A stretch of DNA of 64,000 nucleotides, taken from the NCBI RefSeq assembly GCF_900100665.1, contig NZ_FNCS01000013.1:1-64000 (forward strand), in the 5' to 3' direction. Position 1 is the stretch's first letter. Each line of letters starts with the position of its first letter. The notes under the pieces are model-generated. The model did not search any database, had not been told where the DNA came from, and was given only the letters and a program-made list of their open reading frames with translations. Shown here one piece after another: positions 24,944 through 35,170 of this stretch. The stretch comes from Pelagibacterium luteolum (GTDB taxonomy: Bacteria > Pseudomonadota > Alphaproteobacteria > Rhizobiales > Devosiaceae). Made by a program: the position numbers and the translations under genes.

Positions 24944-25705
24944 ATGAGCGTTACCTGGGGTCCGGACGTCGCCTATTATTTCTTTCTCATCTTCGCGCGG
25001 CTCGGGACCATGCTCATGCTGATGCCGGCGCTGGGCGAGGGCACTATCCCGGCGCGACTGAGGCTGACGTTCGCATTGGCGTTCGCGTTCATCCTCTTTC
25101 CGTTGCTCGTGCCGCAATTGGGTGCGGTGCCGCAAACCGTAGGCGGGTTGATGGCCGCAGTGGGCCACGAACTAGCGGTCGGGTTCATCCTCGGCGGGCT
25201 ATTGCGGTTGATCCTCACCGCAGCACAGGTTGCCGGTTCGGTGATTGCCTACCAGATGGGCTTGTCGATGGCACAGACGTCGGATCCCACCCAGCCGGGC
25301 GTGCAGGGGGCCATCGTCGGCAATTTCCTCGCCATGCTTGGGGTGACGCTGATTTTTGCCACCGACATGCACCACATGCTGCTGGCCGGGATTTTTGCGA
25401 GCTACACCTATTTTCCACCCGATGCGCCGTTGATGCTGGGCGATGCCGCTGAAATGGCGGTGCGGATCGTGGCGCAGGCGTTCATGGTCGGCACGCAGAT
25501 GGCCGCGCCGCTCCTGGTGTTCGGGCTGGTCTTCTATCTGGGCCTTGGCATTCTGGGGCGCTTAATGCCCCAAATTCAGGTGTTCTTCATGGCCATGCCC
25601 GCCAATATCATTATCGGGCTGATCCTCTTTGCGCTGCTGCTCTCGCTGATGATGGGGCTCTATATGAGCCATCTCGAAGACCATTTTTCTCTCTTTCTGG
25701 GCTGA
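24944..25705 (+). CDS. fliR: flagellar export apparatus protein FliR
   Basis: 253 aa with about six membrane helices and the conserved QMGLSMAQTSDPTQPGVQGA segment. It forms the export gate with FliP and FliQ. It is separated by three bases from flhB, so the three genes are one unit. Confidence 0.97.
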   Translation: MSVTWGPDVAYYFFLIFARLGTMLMLMPALGEGTIPARLRLTFALAFAFILFPLLVPQLGAVPQTVGGLMAAVGHELAVGFILGGLLRLILTAAQVAGSVIAYQMGLSMAQTSDPTQPGVQGAIVGNFLAMLGVTLIFATDMHHMLLAGIFASYTYFPPDAPLMLGDAAEMAVRIVAQAFMVGTQMAAPLLVFGLVFYLGLGILGRLMPQIQVFFMAMPANIIIGLILFALLLSLMMGLYMSHLEDHFSLFLG

Positions 25706-25708
25706 GCC

Positions 25709-26791
25709 ATGAGTGACCAGCCCGAACAGAGCGAAAAGACCGAAGACCCGTCCCATAAACGTCTCGAGGACGCCCACAAGAAGGGGGATGTGGTCAAGAG
25801 CCAGGAGGTGACGACCCTCTTTATGGTGGCAGGATCGCTGGTGGTGTTTGCCTTTGTGGCTCCGATGACCAGCACGGCGATCATGGGCACCTTGAGCGGG
25901 TATATGGCGCAGGCCGATCTCTACGAGCTTGGCGGGCCGGGGTTCGGCCAATTCGTCCAGGGCGCCACCCTCAGCCTTTTGGCGCCGCTGCTCATTCCCA
26001 TGGTGATCCTCGCCGTCTGCGGGATCGCGGGAAACATGGTGCAGCACAAGATGGTGTTTTCGACCGATCCACTCAAACCGAAACTGTCCAAGATTTCTCC
26101 GCTGGCCGGGGCCAAGCGGCTGTTTTCGACCGAAGCGCTGGTCAATTTCGGCAAGGGGCTTTTCAAGCTGGTGGTGTTTTCGACCATCATGTTTCTCGTG
26201 GTCTGGCCCGATCGCGACCAGCTCGACAGCATCGTCACTTCGGACATCTCCGCCATTCTGGTGTTGTTCCAGGAGGTGGGGATCAAGATCTTCATCGCCA
26301 CGCTGATCGCCATCCTGATCGTCGCGCTGCTCGACTATATGTATATGCGCCACAAATGGTGGAAGCGGCAGATGATGACGGTCAAGGAAGTCCGCGACGA
26401 GTACAAGAATATGGAGGGTGATCCCCATATCAAGGGTCGCATCCGGCAAATCCGGCTCGAACGTTCGCGCAAGCGCATGATGGCGGCTGTGCCCGACGCG
26501 ACGGTTGTGGTGACGAACCCCACACACTACGCCATTGCGCTCAAATATGATCGTGAGATGGCTGCGCCAAAAGTGGTGGCGAAGGGCGTCGATGCCATCG
26601 CGCTGAGGATTCGCGGACTGGCGCGCGATCACGATATTCCCATCGTCGAGAACCCGCCGCTTGCGCGGGCCCTGTTCGCCGGTGCCGAGGTGGGCGAGCA
26701 AATCCCCGAAGAACATTTCAAGGCCGTGGCGCAGATCATCGGCTACGTCATGCGGCTCAAGAACCGGTCGAGCTGGAGAAGCGGCAATTAG
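25709..26791 (+). CDS. flhB: flagellar export switch protein FlhB
   Basis: 360 aa. It starts EQSEKTEDPSHKRLEDAHKK, has four membrane helices, and carries the self-cleavage site NPTH at residues 270-273 (VVVTNPTHYAIAL). The cytoplasmic C-domain switches export from hook to filament subunits. It ends the fliQ-fliR-flhB unit. The 136 bp to cckA contain a CtrA box. Confidence 0.97.
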   Translation: MSDQPEQSEKTEDPSHKRLEDAHKKGDVVKSQEVTTLFMVAGSLVVFAFVAPMTSTAIMGTLSGYMAQADLYELGGPGFGQFVQGATLSLLAPLLIPMVILAVCGIAGNMVQHKMVFSTDPLKPKLSKISPLAGAKRLFSTEALVNFGKGLFKLVVFSTIMFLVVWPDRDQLDSIVTSDISAILVLFQEVGIKIFIATLIAILIVALLDYMYMRHKWWKRQMMTVKEVRDEYKNMEGDPHIKGRIRQIRLERSRKRMMAAVPDATVVVTNPTHYAIALKYDREMAAPKVVAKGVDAIALRIRGLARDHDIPIVENPPLARALFAGAEVGEQIPEEHFKAVAQIIGYVMRLKNRSSWRSGN

Positions 26792-26822
26792 CGATTTGCT
26801 CCGCTAAGGCGCAACGCTTCTG

Positions 26823-26837
26823 TTAACAGAAGGTTAA
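26823..26837 (+). promoter_or_regulatory. CtrA box before cckA
   Basis: A perfect TTAA-N7-TTAA, 90 bp before the cckA ATG. Its left half lies inside a perfect 16-bp palindrome CTTCTGTTAACAGAAG (26817-26832). The spacing to the start is longer than at the flagellar promoters. Confidence 0.6.
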
Positions 26838-26927
26838 ACCGCACTACCCAAGGCGAAGCGGGTTTTGCTACCAATAGAAGCCCGTGATTCGGAGTGGGCG
26901 CCCAGCGTGTGACGAGGAACGACAGCA

Positions 26928-29474
26928 ATGGCAGTTGCCCCCATGGACGAGGACAACTATCCCGAGCCAGTGGTGGCGCGCCCCTCGTCTAGCGCCGCGC
27001 TGTGGCGGGTCGTTGTGCTGTCGCTTGTCTTCATCGCTGTGGCTGCGGCTTTTGCGATGATGGGCGAGGCGATTTCTCCCGAAACAATCGTGCTGTTCCT
27101 CGGCGTTCTGGCGGTTATCGGCGTGTTTTCACTTTTTGCGCTGGCGGCCGGACTGTTCCGGTTCGTTGGCGGATCGGAAAAGCGCACGCTCGCGCGGGCT
27201 ATAGTCGATAGCTTGCCCTATGGCGCCGTCGTCTCGGATCGCGACGGGAAGATTTTTTACGCCAATGCCGAATATGCCGAACTGTCGGGTGGCGTGTCCA
27301 AGGGCGTACCGGTGGGTGTGCCCCGGCTTTTCGCCAGCCAGCCAGAAGCGAGCGAGGCGGTTTATCGTCTGTCGCGCGCGGCGCGGGACGGGCGGAGCAT
27401 TGTCGAAGACATAAGGCTGTCGCACGGGAAGGGCCGTGCCGTCTGGTATCGCGTGGGCGTACGTGGGCTTCCCGACTTTGAGGGCGCGAACGGAAAATCG
27501 GTGATCTGGACCGTGGAGGACATTTCTCGCGACCGCGAGGCGCAGGAAAACTTCTATGTCGAACTGCAAAAGGCCATCGACTACCTCGATCACGCGCCGG
27601 CTGGGTTCTTTTCGGCCAATGCGCATGGGCGCATTCAATATATCAACTCCACCTTGGCCGACTGGCTGGGCTATGACCTCGCTGATTTCGAGGCCGGACA
27701 GCTCGATCTCCATGAGATCGTCAACGGTGATGGTGCCGGACTTTTGATGGGTGGCGGTCAGGACGGGGCGGTGAAAACCGAAATTCTCGACCTCGATCTC
27801 GTGCGCCAGGATGGTACCAATCTACCGGTTCGCCTGCTGCATCGCGCAGCGCGGCTCGCCGAGGGCGAATTGGGCGAAACGCGGACACTGGTGCTCGATC
27901 GGTCCCGGGCCGTTGATGGCGAAGAGGCTTTGATGGCCGCGGAAGTGCGGTTCTCGCGGTTTTTCAACAATACCCCTTTTGCGATCGCGGCACTCGACGG
28001 GCAGGGGCGGGTGGTTCGCACCAATGCGCCGTTTACCCGCATATTCGGCTTGGCTTCAGGCGACCGTGGGCTCGAAGGGCTCGATGTGGCGACACTCATC
28101 GACCAGGAGAGCCGCGCCAAGCTGGTTGGCGCGCTTGTGGACGCCAAGGGGCACAAGGCGGAGATCGATCCTGTCGACGCCACTATTCCGGGCGAAAAGG
28201 CGCGCAATGTCCGCATGTTCATCTCCGGCGTCGAGCGTGGCGGAGAGACGGACGAAGCGGCAATCCTTTACGCGTTGGACATGACCGAGCAGCGTCAACT
28301 CGAGGAGCAGTTCGCGCAAGGCATGAAGATGCAGGCCGTGGGGCAGCTCGCGGGCGGTGTGGCGCATGATTTCAACAATGTGCTGACGGCGATCATCGGG
28401 TTTTCCGATTTGCTGCTGCTCAAGCACAAGCCGTCAGACCCATCGTTTTCCGATATCATGTCGATCAAGCAGAGCGCCAACCGGGCGGCCGGGCTGGTGC
28501 GGCAGTTGCTCGCCTTTTCGCGCCGGCAAACGCTGCGGCCGCAGGTGCTGGAAATCCCCCAGCATATCGATGATCTGACTGTGCTTTTGAAGCGCCTGAT
28601 CGGCGAACATGTCGCGCTCGATGTTGAGCATGGCCGCGACGTATGGCCGGTTCGGGCCGATCTGGTGCAGCTCGAACAGGTGATCATCAACCTTGCCGTC
28701 AATGCGCGCGATGCCATGCCGGAGGGCGGGCAGATCACGCTCAGGACGCGCAATGTCGAAGAGGCCGAGGCAGCGACGTTTGACTATCGTGGCATGCCAG
28801 CGGCCGATTATGTGCTGATCGAGGTCGGCGATACCGGCACGGGGATGACGCCCGAGATCATGGAGAAGATCTTCGAGCCGTTCTTTTCGACCAAGGAATT
28901 GGGCAAGGGCACGGGGCTGGGGCTTTCGATGGTCTATGGGATCATCAAGCAGACCGGCGGGTTCATCTATCCCGAATCGGAGGTAGGCAAGGGCACGACG
29001 TTCAGGCTGTTCCTGCCGCGTCATATTCCAATCGAGAAGGAAGAGGTGGTCAAGGCCATCGCGGCGCCCGTCAAGGACCTCACCGGCAATGAGCGCATTC
29101 TGCTCGTCGAGGACGAGGAGAGCGTGCGGATGTTTTCGGCACGGGCACTTTCGACCACCGGCTATGAGGTGTTCGAGGCCGGATCGGGCGACGAGGCTCT
29201 CGAGGTGCTCGAGGAGATCGGCGGCAAGGTCGATCTCATCATTTCTGATGTCGTGATGCCGGAGATGGACGGGCCAACGCTTTTGACGCATGTGCGCCGT
29301 CTTTACCCCGAATTGCGGGTGATCTTTGTCTCGGGCTACGCCGAAGAAAGCGTGCGGCAGGGGCTGGCTGACGACCGAAGCGTCGAGTTCCTGCCAAAGC
29401 CCTATACGCTCGATCAGATCAATTCCAAGGTGAAGGAAGTGCTTTCGGGCAGTGGGAGCGCGCGGGAGGACTAG
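26928..29474 (+). CDS. cckA: hybrid sensor histidine kinase CckA
   Basis: 848 aa. Two membrane helices (about 24-46 and 52-76), then PAS domains (about 85-195, 200-320 and 335-450), HisKA with the phospho-accepting His480 ([17 protein letters not shown]), HATPase (N, G1 and G2 boxes around [15 protein letters not shown] and [13 protein letters not shown]), and a C-terminal receiver with Asp774 ([13 protein letters not shown]). In Caulobacter, CckA works through ChpT to set phosphorylation of CtrA and CpdR, controlling cell cycle and flagellar genes. Adjacent flagellar promoters here carry CtrA boxes. The stop overlaps that of the small gene at 29471. Confidence 0.95.
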   Translation: MAVAPMDEDNYPEPVVARPSSSAALWRVVVLSLVFIAVAAAFAMMGEAISPETIVLFLGVLAVIGVFSLFALAAGLFRFVGGSEKRTLARAIVDSLPYGAVVSDRDGKIFYANAEYAELSGGVSKGVPVGVPRLFASQPEASEAVYRLSRAARDGRSIVEDIRLSHGKGRAVWYRVGVRGLPDFEGANGKSVIWTVEDISRDREAQENFYVELQKAIDYLDHAPAGFFSANAHGRIQYINSTLADWLGYDLADFEAGQLDLHEIVNGDGAGLLMGGGQDGAVKTEILDLDLVRQDGTNLPVRLLHRAARLAEGELGETRTLVLDRSRAVDGEEALMAAEVRFSRFFNNTPFAIAALDGQGRVVRTNAPFTRIFGLASGDRGLEGLDVATLIDQESRAKLVGALVDAKGHKAEIDPVDATIPGEKARNVRMFISGVERGGETDEAAILYALDMTEQRQLEEQFAQGMKMQAVGQLAGGVAHDFNNVLTAIIGFSDLLLLKHKPSDPSFSDIMSIKQSANRAAGLVRQLLAFSRRQTLRPQVLEIPQHIDDLTVLLKRLIGEHVALDVEHGRDVWPVRADLVQLEQVIINLAVNARDAMPEGGQITLRTRNVEEAEAATFDYRGMPAADYVLIEVGDTGTGMTPEIMEKIFEPFFSTKELGKGTGLGLSMVYGIIKQTGGFIYPESEVGKGTTFRLFLPRHIPIEKEEVVKAIAAPVKDLTGNERILLVEDEESVRMFSARALSTTGYEVFEAGSGDEALEVLEEIGGKVDLIISDVVMPEMDGPTLLTHVRRLYPELRVIFVSGYAEESVRQGLADDRSVEFLPKPYTLDQINSKVKEVLSGSGSARED

Positions 29475-29650
29475 GGCTGTCGATCGGGTGTGTCATCGTC
29501 GTCATCTGACGAACTGAGGGCGACGCCGATGCTGGTACCAATGGCGATGCCGATACCGACGCCCATGGCGATATTGTCGAGCGCCACGCCGATTCCCGCG
29601 CCAACAACTATTCCCAGTGCGATGCCGAGTCCGAGTCTCTCTGTCGCCAT
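29471..29650 (-). CDS. 59-aa glycine-zipper membrane protein
   Basis: A short frame from ATG 29650 encodes 59 residues of strict small-residue periodicity: LGLGIALGIVVGAGIGVALD and NIAMGVGIGIAIGTSIGVAL, then a polar tail with five consecutive Asp. Two Gly-rich membrane segments with GxxxG repeats suggest self-association in the membrane. Its stop and that of cckA share the same CTAG. No good ribosome site is visible, which lowers confidence. Function is unknown. Confidence 0.6.
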   Translation of the reverse strand: MATERLGLGIALGIVVGAGIGVALDNIAMGVGIGIAIGTSIGVALSSSDDDDDTPDRQP

Positions 29651-29697
29651 GCGCTGATAAGTGGTTTGGAAGTGCTGCGGTTCCGTTTTCCTGCATT

Positions 29698-29751
29698 GTT
29701 CTTATTTTGTCCATTGACACGACGGAAACAAAATGAGAACAAATATGAAAC
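29698..29751 (+). promoter_or_regulatory. recA: recA promoter with two LexA-like boxes
   Basis: GTTC-N7-GTCC (29698-29712) and GAAC-N7-AAAC (29737-29751) each match seven of eight bases of the alphaproteobacterial SOS box GTTC-N7-GTTC / GAAC-N7-GAAC. A TTGACA at 29714-29719 lies between them and could be the -35 element; the -10 is not obvious. LexA repression with DNA-damage induction is the expected regulation. Confidence 0.55.
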
Positions 29752-29825
29752 TTACAAATAGACGTTCAGGGTCGACCCATCGCGTTGCAAGCGCGGGGCA
29801 TTTGGTGAAATAAGGAGAGCTCAAA

Positions 29826-30899
29826 ATGGCAGTTTCACAGCTTCGCGTTGTTGACGGGGGTTCCATGGACAAGAACAAGGCACTCGAAGCCGCATTGGGG
29901 CAAATCGAGCGCAGTTACGGCAAGGGTTCGATCATGAAGCTGGGGGAAAACGCCTCAGTGAGTGTCGACTCGATTTCGACCGGATCGTTGGGACTCGATA
30001 TCGCGCTAGGCATTGGTGGCCTGCCGCGTGGACGAATCATCGAGATTTTCGGACCGGAAAGCTCGGGCAAGACCACTCTGGCCCTGCATGTGATCTCCGA
30101 AGCCCAGAAGGCTGGTGGCATCTGTGCCTTTATCGACGCAGAACACGCGCTCGATCCGATCTACGCCCGAAAGCTCGGCGTGAATGTCGATGAGTTGCTG
30201 ATTTCGCAGCCGGACGCTGGCGAACAGGCGCTCGAAATCGCCGATACGCTGGTGCGCTCGGGTGCGATCGACGTGCTGGTGGTCGACTCGGTGGCAGCGC
30301 TGACGCCGCGTGCCGAACTTGAAGGCGAAATGGGCGATTCACTGCCCGGCCTGCAAGCCCGCCTGATGAGCCAGGCAATGCGCAAGCTGACGGCTTCGAT
30401 TGCGCGCTCCAAGGGCATGGTGATCTTCATCAACCAGATCCGCATGAAGATCGGTGTGATGTTCGGTTCCCCCGAGACGACGACGGGTGGCAATGCGCTC
30501 AAATTCTATTCCTCGGTGCGTCTTGATATCCGTCGTATCGGTGCGATCAAGGATCGCGAGGAGATGATCGGCAACCAGACGCGCGTCAAGGTGGTCAAGA
30601 ACAAGCTTGCGCCTCCTTTCCGCCAGGTCGAATTCGACATCATGTATGGCGAGGGCATTTCCAAGACAGGCGAGTTGCTGGATCTGGGGGTCAAGTCGGG
30701 CATCGTCGAGAAATCGGGCGCGTGGTTCTCCTATGACAGTCAGCGCTTGGGGCAGGGTCGCGAGAATTCGCGACAGTTTTTGAAGGACAATCCCGAAATT
30801 GCAGCGCAGATCGAGGCCGGTGTGCGCGAAAGCGCTGGTTTGCTGGCGGCCGAGTTGATCACGGGCGGGGAAGAGAGTTCCGCCGACAGCGACGACTGA
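29826..30899 (+). CDS. recA: recombinase RecA
   Basis: 357 aa. AAGGAGAGCTCAAA precedes the ATG. Walker [10 protein letters not shown] is at 76-84, and the rest is collinear with RecA to an acidic C-terminus (EESSADSDD). It forms filaments on single-stranded DNA for homologous recombination and triggers LexA self-cleavage. Upstream boxes suggest SOS control. A strong terminator follows. Confidence 0.99.
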   Translation: MAVSQLRVVDGGSMDKNKALEAALGQIERSYGKGSIMKLGENASVSVDSISTGSLGLDIALGIGGLPRGRIIEIFGPESSGKTTLALHVISEAQKAGGICAFIDAEHALDPIYARKLGVNVDELLISQPDAGEQALEIADTLVRSGAIDVLVVDSVAALTPRAELEGEMGDSLPGLQARLMSQAMRKLTASIARSKGMVIFINQIRMKIGVMFGSPETTTGGNALKFYSSVRLDIRRIGAIKDREEMIGNQTRVKVVKNKLAPPFRQVEFDIMYGEGISKTGELLDLGVKSGIVEKSGAWFSYDSQRLGQGRENSRQFLKDNPEIAAQIEAGVRESAGLLAAELITGGEESSADSDD

Positions 30900-30929
30900 T
30901 CATTGCGGCTGCTACCGTTGTGACCTCCT

Positions 30930-30959
30930 GGCGCCGGGTAACCGGCGCCTTTTTTCTTT
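30930..30959 (+). terminator. recA terminator
   Basis: GGCGCCGG-gtaa-CCGGCGCC (30930-30949) followed by TTTTTTCTTT, 30 bp after the recA stop. The remaining space to alaS (30960-31159) shows no gene and no recognisable leader structure. Confidence 0.95.
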
Positions 30960-31159
30960 CGCTATCGGGTAATGGCGGCTTGATGGTCTGGGACGGGAGT
31001 GCGTAGGACCATTGCGCGATCGCATTGCGCTGATCGCACTCTCACGATAGAAGGCAAGCCAAACTGACGGATGCGCGGGGGAACAGCCTTGCCCGTCCAT
31101 AACGACAAGACATCAGGCGCCGCGCCGAGCGCTGCAAAAAGGGTTTTCCGGGCTCGATC

Positions 31160-33820
31160 ATGACCAGCGTAAACGACATCCGTTCGACCTTTATCGACTA
31201 TTTCGCCAGGAACGGGCATGAAGCCGTTGCGTCGAGCCCGCTTGTGCCGCGCAATGACCCGACGCTGATGTTCACCAATGCCGGTATGGTGCAGTTCAAG
31301 AACGTCTTCACCGGTCTTGAGAAGCGTCCGTATAGCCGGGCCACGACATCGCAGAAATGCGTGCGGGCCGGTGGCAAGCACAATGACCTTGATAATGTGG
31401 GCTACACGGCGCGCCATCTCACCTTCTTTGAGATGCTGGGCAATTTTTCGTTCGGCGACTATTTCAAAGAACAGGCCATCGAGCTGGCCTGGACGCTGGT
31501 CACCAAGGAATTCGGTCTCGACAAGGACAAGTTGCTCGTTACCGTCTATCACACCGATGACGAAGCTGTTGAGTATTGGAAAAAGATTGCCGGGTTCTCG
31601 GATGACAAGATCATCCGGATTCCCACGTCGGACAATTTCTGGACCATGGGGGATACGGGCCCTTGCGGACCGTGTTCGGAAATTTTCATCGACAGGGGCG
31701 ATCACATCTGGGGTGGGCCTCCGGGTAGCCCTGAAGAAGACGGTGACCGGTTCCTTGAGTTCTGGAACCTCGTGTTCATGCAATATGAGCAGACAGGTGA
31801 CGGGCAGCAGGAGCCGCTGCCGCGGCCCTCGATCGATACCGGCATGGGGCTCGAGCGCATGGCATCGATCCTTCAGGGGGTCGAAAGCGTCTTTGAAACC
31901 GATCTCTTCAAGCATCTGATCGATTCCGCGTCGTCGGCCATTGGCCGATCTCCGACCGAGAGCACAGTCGCTTCGTATCGTGTGATCGCGGATCACTTAC
32001 GTTCGATGTCGTTCCTTATCGCCGAGGGCGTATTGCCGGCCAATGAAGGGCGCGGCTATGTGCTGCGCCGCATCATGCGCCGGGCCATGCGGCATGCCAC
32101 ATTGTTGGGGACCAGTGCACCGACCATTCACCGGCTCGTGCCGACACTGGTCCGCGAGATGGGACAGGCTTACCCGGAGCTCGTACAGGGCGAGGCTATG
32201 ATCGCCGAGACGATCCGGCTCGAGGAAGAGCGGTTCCTCAAGACGCTCAGCCGCGGATTGCAGATTCTCGAAGACGAGAGCACAGGACTTGGAACCGGTG
32301 ACACGCTGGCCGGTGAAACTGCCTTCAAGCTCTACGACACTTATGGTTTTCCGCTCGATCTGACTCAGGACGCGCTTCGGGCGCGCGGCGTCGGGGTCGA
32401 TCAGGCCGGATTTGACGCCGCCATGGCGCGCCAGAAGGCCGAGGCCCGCAAGAGTTGGTCCGGGTCCGGCGACGCAGCGACGAGCGCGGTTTGGTTTACT
32501 GTTGCCGATGCAGCCGGTGCGACTGAATTTCTTGGCTATGAATCCGAAGAAAGCGACGGGGCGGTCCTCGCCCTGGTGCGCGACGGCGCAAGTGCAGATG
32601 CGCTTAACGCGGGCGATGAAGGTTTCGTGGTTTTGAACCAGACGCCTTTCTATGCGGAAAGCGGCGGGCAGGTCGGCGATACCGGCACCATGGAAAGCGA
32701 AGAGGGCGCGCGGCTGATCGTTGTCGATACGACCAAGCAGGCAGGCGGCGTATTTGCCCATCGCGTCAAGGTCGAGGCCGGGACGGTCGCTATTGGGGAC
32801 GCGTTGACCTTGAAGGTGGATCACGCGCGCCGCGCGGCTATTCGGGCGAACCATTCGGCGACCCATCTGTTGCATGAAGCGCTGCGTGAAGTGCTCGGGT
32901 CGCATGTCGCGCAGAAGGGCTCGATGGTCTCGGCCGATCGCTTGCGGTTCGACTTTTCGCATACCAAGCCGATGAGCGAGGCTGAAATCGCGGAAGCCGA
33001 GCGGCTGGCCAATGCGATCATCTTGCAGAATGCGCCAGTCGAGACCCGACTGATGGCAGTCGATGACGCCGTTAAGGCCGGGGCGATGGCGCTATTCGGC
33101 GAAAAATATGGCGACGAAGTGCGCGTTGTGTCGATGGGCACCGCGCTCGAGGGTGAGAAGGCAGGCAAGACCTATTCGATGGAATTGTGCGGTGGTACGC
33201 ATGTGAAGCGGACAGGTGATATCGGGCTGGTCAAACTCGTTCAGGAAAGTTCGGTCGCGTCGGGTGTTCGTCGCGTGGAGGCCCTGACGGCCGATGGCGC
33301 GCGGGCTTATATGGGCGAGCAGGAAAATCAGCTCAAAGCCGTTGCTACGGCATTGAAGGTCTCGCCGCGCGATGCTGTTGCCCGGGTCGAAGCGCTGATC
33401 GAAGAGCGCAAGGGGCTTGAGCGGCAATTGGCTGACGCCCGCCAGAAACTGGCAATGGGTGGCGGCGCATCGGGTGGCTCGTCGAGCGAGGATGTCAACG
33501 GGGTCACGTTCATGGGGCGCGTTGTCGAAGGGCTGCAGCCCAAGGATTTGCGCGGGCTTGTCGATCAGGCGAAAAAGCAGATCGGTTCCGGGGTTATCGT
33601 GATCGTGGGTACCACCGAAGACGGCAAGGCCGGGATATCAGTAGGGGTCAGCGAGGAACTGACGGATCGGTTCAGCGCCGTGGACCTTGTGCGGATTGGT
33701 TCGGCCACGTTGGGAGGTCAGGGCGGCGGCGGGCGTCCGGACATGGCTCAGGCGGGTGGACCGGACGCGACCCAAGCCCAAGCGGCGATCGATGCGATCA
33801 GGGCGCACCTTTCGGCCTGA
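31160..33820 (+). CDS. alaS: alanyl-tRNA synthetase
   Basis: 886 aa. Class II catalytic core (1-240, with [18 protein letters not shown]), tRNA-recognition domain, editing domain with the zinc-binding set [12 protein letters not shown] and LCGGTH, and the C-terminal C-Ala domain (about 760-886, with [15 protein letters not shown] and [13 protein letters not shown]). It charges tRNA-Ala and edits mis-acylation. Full length and intact; a bidirectional terminator follows. Confidence 0.99.
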   Translation: MTSVNDIRSTFIDYFARNGHEAVASSPLVPRNDPTLMFTNAGMVQFKNVFTGLEKRPYSRATTSQKCVRAGGKHNDLDNVGYTARHLTFFEMLGNFSFGDYFKEQAIELAWTLVTKEFGLDKDKLLVTVYHTDDEAVEYWKKIAGFSDDKIIRIPTSDNFWTMGDTGPCGPCSEIFIDRGDHIWGGPPGSPEEDGDRFLEFWNLVFMQYEQTGDGQQEPLPRPSIDTGMGLERMASILQGVESVFETDLFKHLIDSASSAIGRSPTESTVASYRVIADHLRSMSFLIAEGVLPANEGRGYVLRRIMRRAMRHATLLGTSAPTIHRLVPTLVREMGQAYPELVQGEAMIAETIRLEEERFLKTLSRGLQILEDESTGLGTGDTLAGETAFKLYDTYGFPLDLTQDALRARGVGVDQAGFDAAMARQKAEARKSWSGSGDAATSAVWFTVADAAGATEFLGYESEESDGAVLALVRDGASADALNAGDEGFVVLNQTPFYAESGGQVGDTGTMESEEGARLIVVDTTKQAGGVFAHRVKVEAGTVAIGDALTLKVDHARRAAIRANHSATHLLHEALREVLGSHVAQKGSMVSADRLRFDFSHTKPMSEAEIAEAERLANAIILQNAPVETRLMAVDDAVKAGAMALFGEKYGDEVRVVSMGTALEGEKAGKTYSMELCGGTHVKRTGDIGLVKLVQESSVASGVRRVEALTADGARAYMGEQENQLKAVATALKVSPRDAVARVEALIEERKGLERQLADARQKLAMGGGASGGSSSEDVNGVTFMGRVVEGLQPKDLRGLVDQAKKQIGSGVIVIVGTTEDGKAGISVGVSEELTDRFSAVDLVRIGSATLGGQGGGGRPDMAQAGGPDATQAQAAIDAIRAHLSA

Positions 33821-33836
33821 TCGTCCAAAACAGAAT

Positions 33837-33866
33837 AAAAAAATGGCCCCGAGAGGGGCCATTTTC
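33837..33866. terminator. bidirectional terminator, alaS / FadL-type gene
   Basis: An 11-bp perfect stem, AAAATGGCCCC / GGGGCCATTTT (33840-33850 with 33855-33865), has A-rich sequence on its left and T-rich on its right. It separates two convergent genes. Confidence 0.9.
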
Positions 33867-33883
33867 ATTTGATGGGTCAGTTA

Positions 33884-35011
33884 TCAGAAATGGGCTTTGA
33901 GGCTGGCGCTGATGCCGAGAACACTACCGTCGTCCCATGTTTCGCCGCGCAGGTTCTCTCCGCTTCCGATGATCGAGTAGGAGACACCGCCCGACAGTTC
34001 GAGATTTTCAGCGAGATTATACGCGCCGCCGAGGGTTGCGCCCCAACGGTCGGTCTGGGTGCCGCTGATCAGGACGCCTGAATCGTTAACTGACGATGTG
34101 CCGCGATCCCAGGTTATCGTGCCTAGCAGGGTCAGGTCGGGCGTAATGGCGTGGCCGACGCCACCAGTCACGGTCCAGCCGTCGCGATACGAGAAATCGG
34201 TACCGACAACCGGACCAACTGTCGCGACGCTAAGGGACTGCAGCACAGACCAATCGACCCATTTGACGGAGCCGAGAACAAGCCAGCCAGGCGCTATGCC
34301 GGTTTGCCCCTTCACTTCAAAACTCTGCGGTGTCGTCGCATCTGCGGTTGCCGGTCCGCCAAATGCCGTGCCGGTAAGGGTGTAATCGACCGCAGCGTTA
34401 TAGATAGCGCTGACGCGAAGTGCGATTTCCGGAATTTCGTATGCGGCGCCCACGCGCCAGCCGGTTCCGGACCCAGCGATCGAAAGAGGGGCTGTGGTGG
34501 TCAGGCCTGTGGGAATATCCGCCTCGTAACCGAGAGTTTGTGCGGAGATGCCCAGGATCGGGCTCAAGGTGCCAGGGCCGACGTCAAAGCCGTAGCTACA
34601 GGTCAGGCCAGCATCGAAGGATGTCAGGCGCTCCCGAGCGGCTTGCCCGGTCAGAGCGGCGTAGGCGAGATTACGGTCGACACCGTTTCCGAAGGGGTTT
34701 TGTGCCGACATCAAGCAGGTGGCCTGATCGTTGAAGTCCGCCTTGACGGCAAGGTTGTAATGGACGCGGTCTGCAGAGCTAGACACGGTGCCCGGAATCG
34801 CTGCTCCGCCCAATGCTGGAAAGCCGGTTGGGTTCTCGATATCGTGCTCGATGTTGACGTGCGTCACCGTGGCCTTTGCGGCGTAGGTCGCGGGGTCAAA
34901 GAGGAGGTCCCAGTTATAGCCATTGGCTTCGAGTCCGCCGGCATGGGCGGTCGATGCCATTGCGGCGAGGGCGAGTGCCGCGAGTGCGGTCGTAGATTTA
35001 AATGTGGCCAT
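33884..35011 (-). CDS. outer membrane protein, OmpP1/FadL family
   Basis: 375 aa. Signal peptide 1-24 (MATFKSTTALAALALAAMAS then TAHA), mature N-terminus GGLEANGYNWDLLFDPATYA, which is the FadL/OmpP1 pattern of alphaproteobacteria, and a C-terminal strand ending in F. It should be a 14-strand outer-membrane channel for fatty acids or other hydrophobic compounds. It is monocistronic. Confidence 0.9.
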   Translation of the reverse strand: MATFKSTTALAALALAAMASTAHAGGLEANGYNWDLLFDPATYAAKATVTHVNIEHDIENPTGFPALGGAAIPGTVSSSADRVHYNLAVKADFNDQATCLMSAQNPFGNGVDRNLAYAALTGQAARERLTSFDAGLTCSYGFDVGPGTLSPILGISAQTLGYEADIPTGLTTTAPLSIAGSGTGWRVGAAYEIPEIALRVSAIYNAAVDYTLTGTAFGGPATADATTPQSFEVKGQTGIAPGWLVLGSVKWVDWSVLQSLSVATVGPVVGTDFSYRDGWTVTGGVGHAITPDLTLLGTITWDRGTSSVNDSGVLISGTQTDRWGATLGGAYNLAENLELSGGVSYSIIGSGENLRGETWDDGSVLGISASLKAHF

Positions 35012-35170
35012 GGTCTCCTCCTAGTCCTCCAAAGCGCGCATCTCCCAATGCGCTGATGCGTCGGGGTGCATTGACGCTTGCGTCAACGATTGCTGCATAT
35101 CGTAAAGCGGTCAATGCGAAGCGGCGCGAATTTGACAAGAATGTGTCGCTGATGCGTCCTTGCAACAGGT

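Noticed and set aside
30960-31159. regulatory leader or small RNA before alaS
   Set aside because: No T-box, riboswitch or terminator-antiterminator fold was recognisable by eye.
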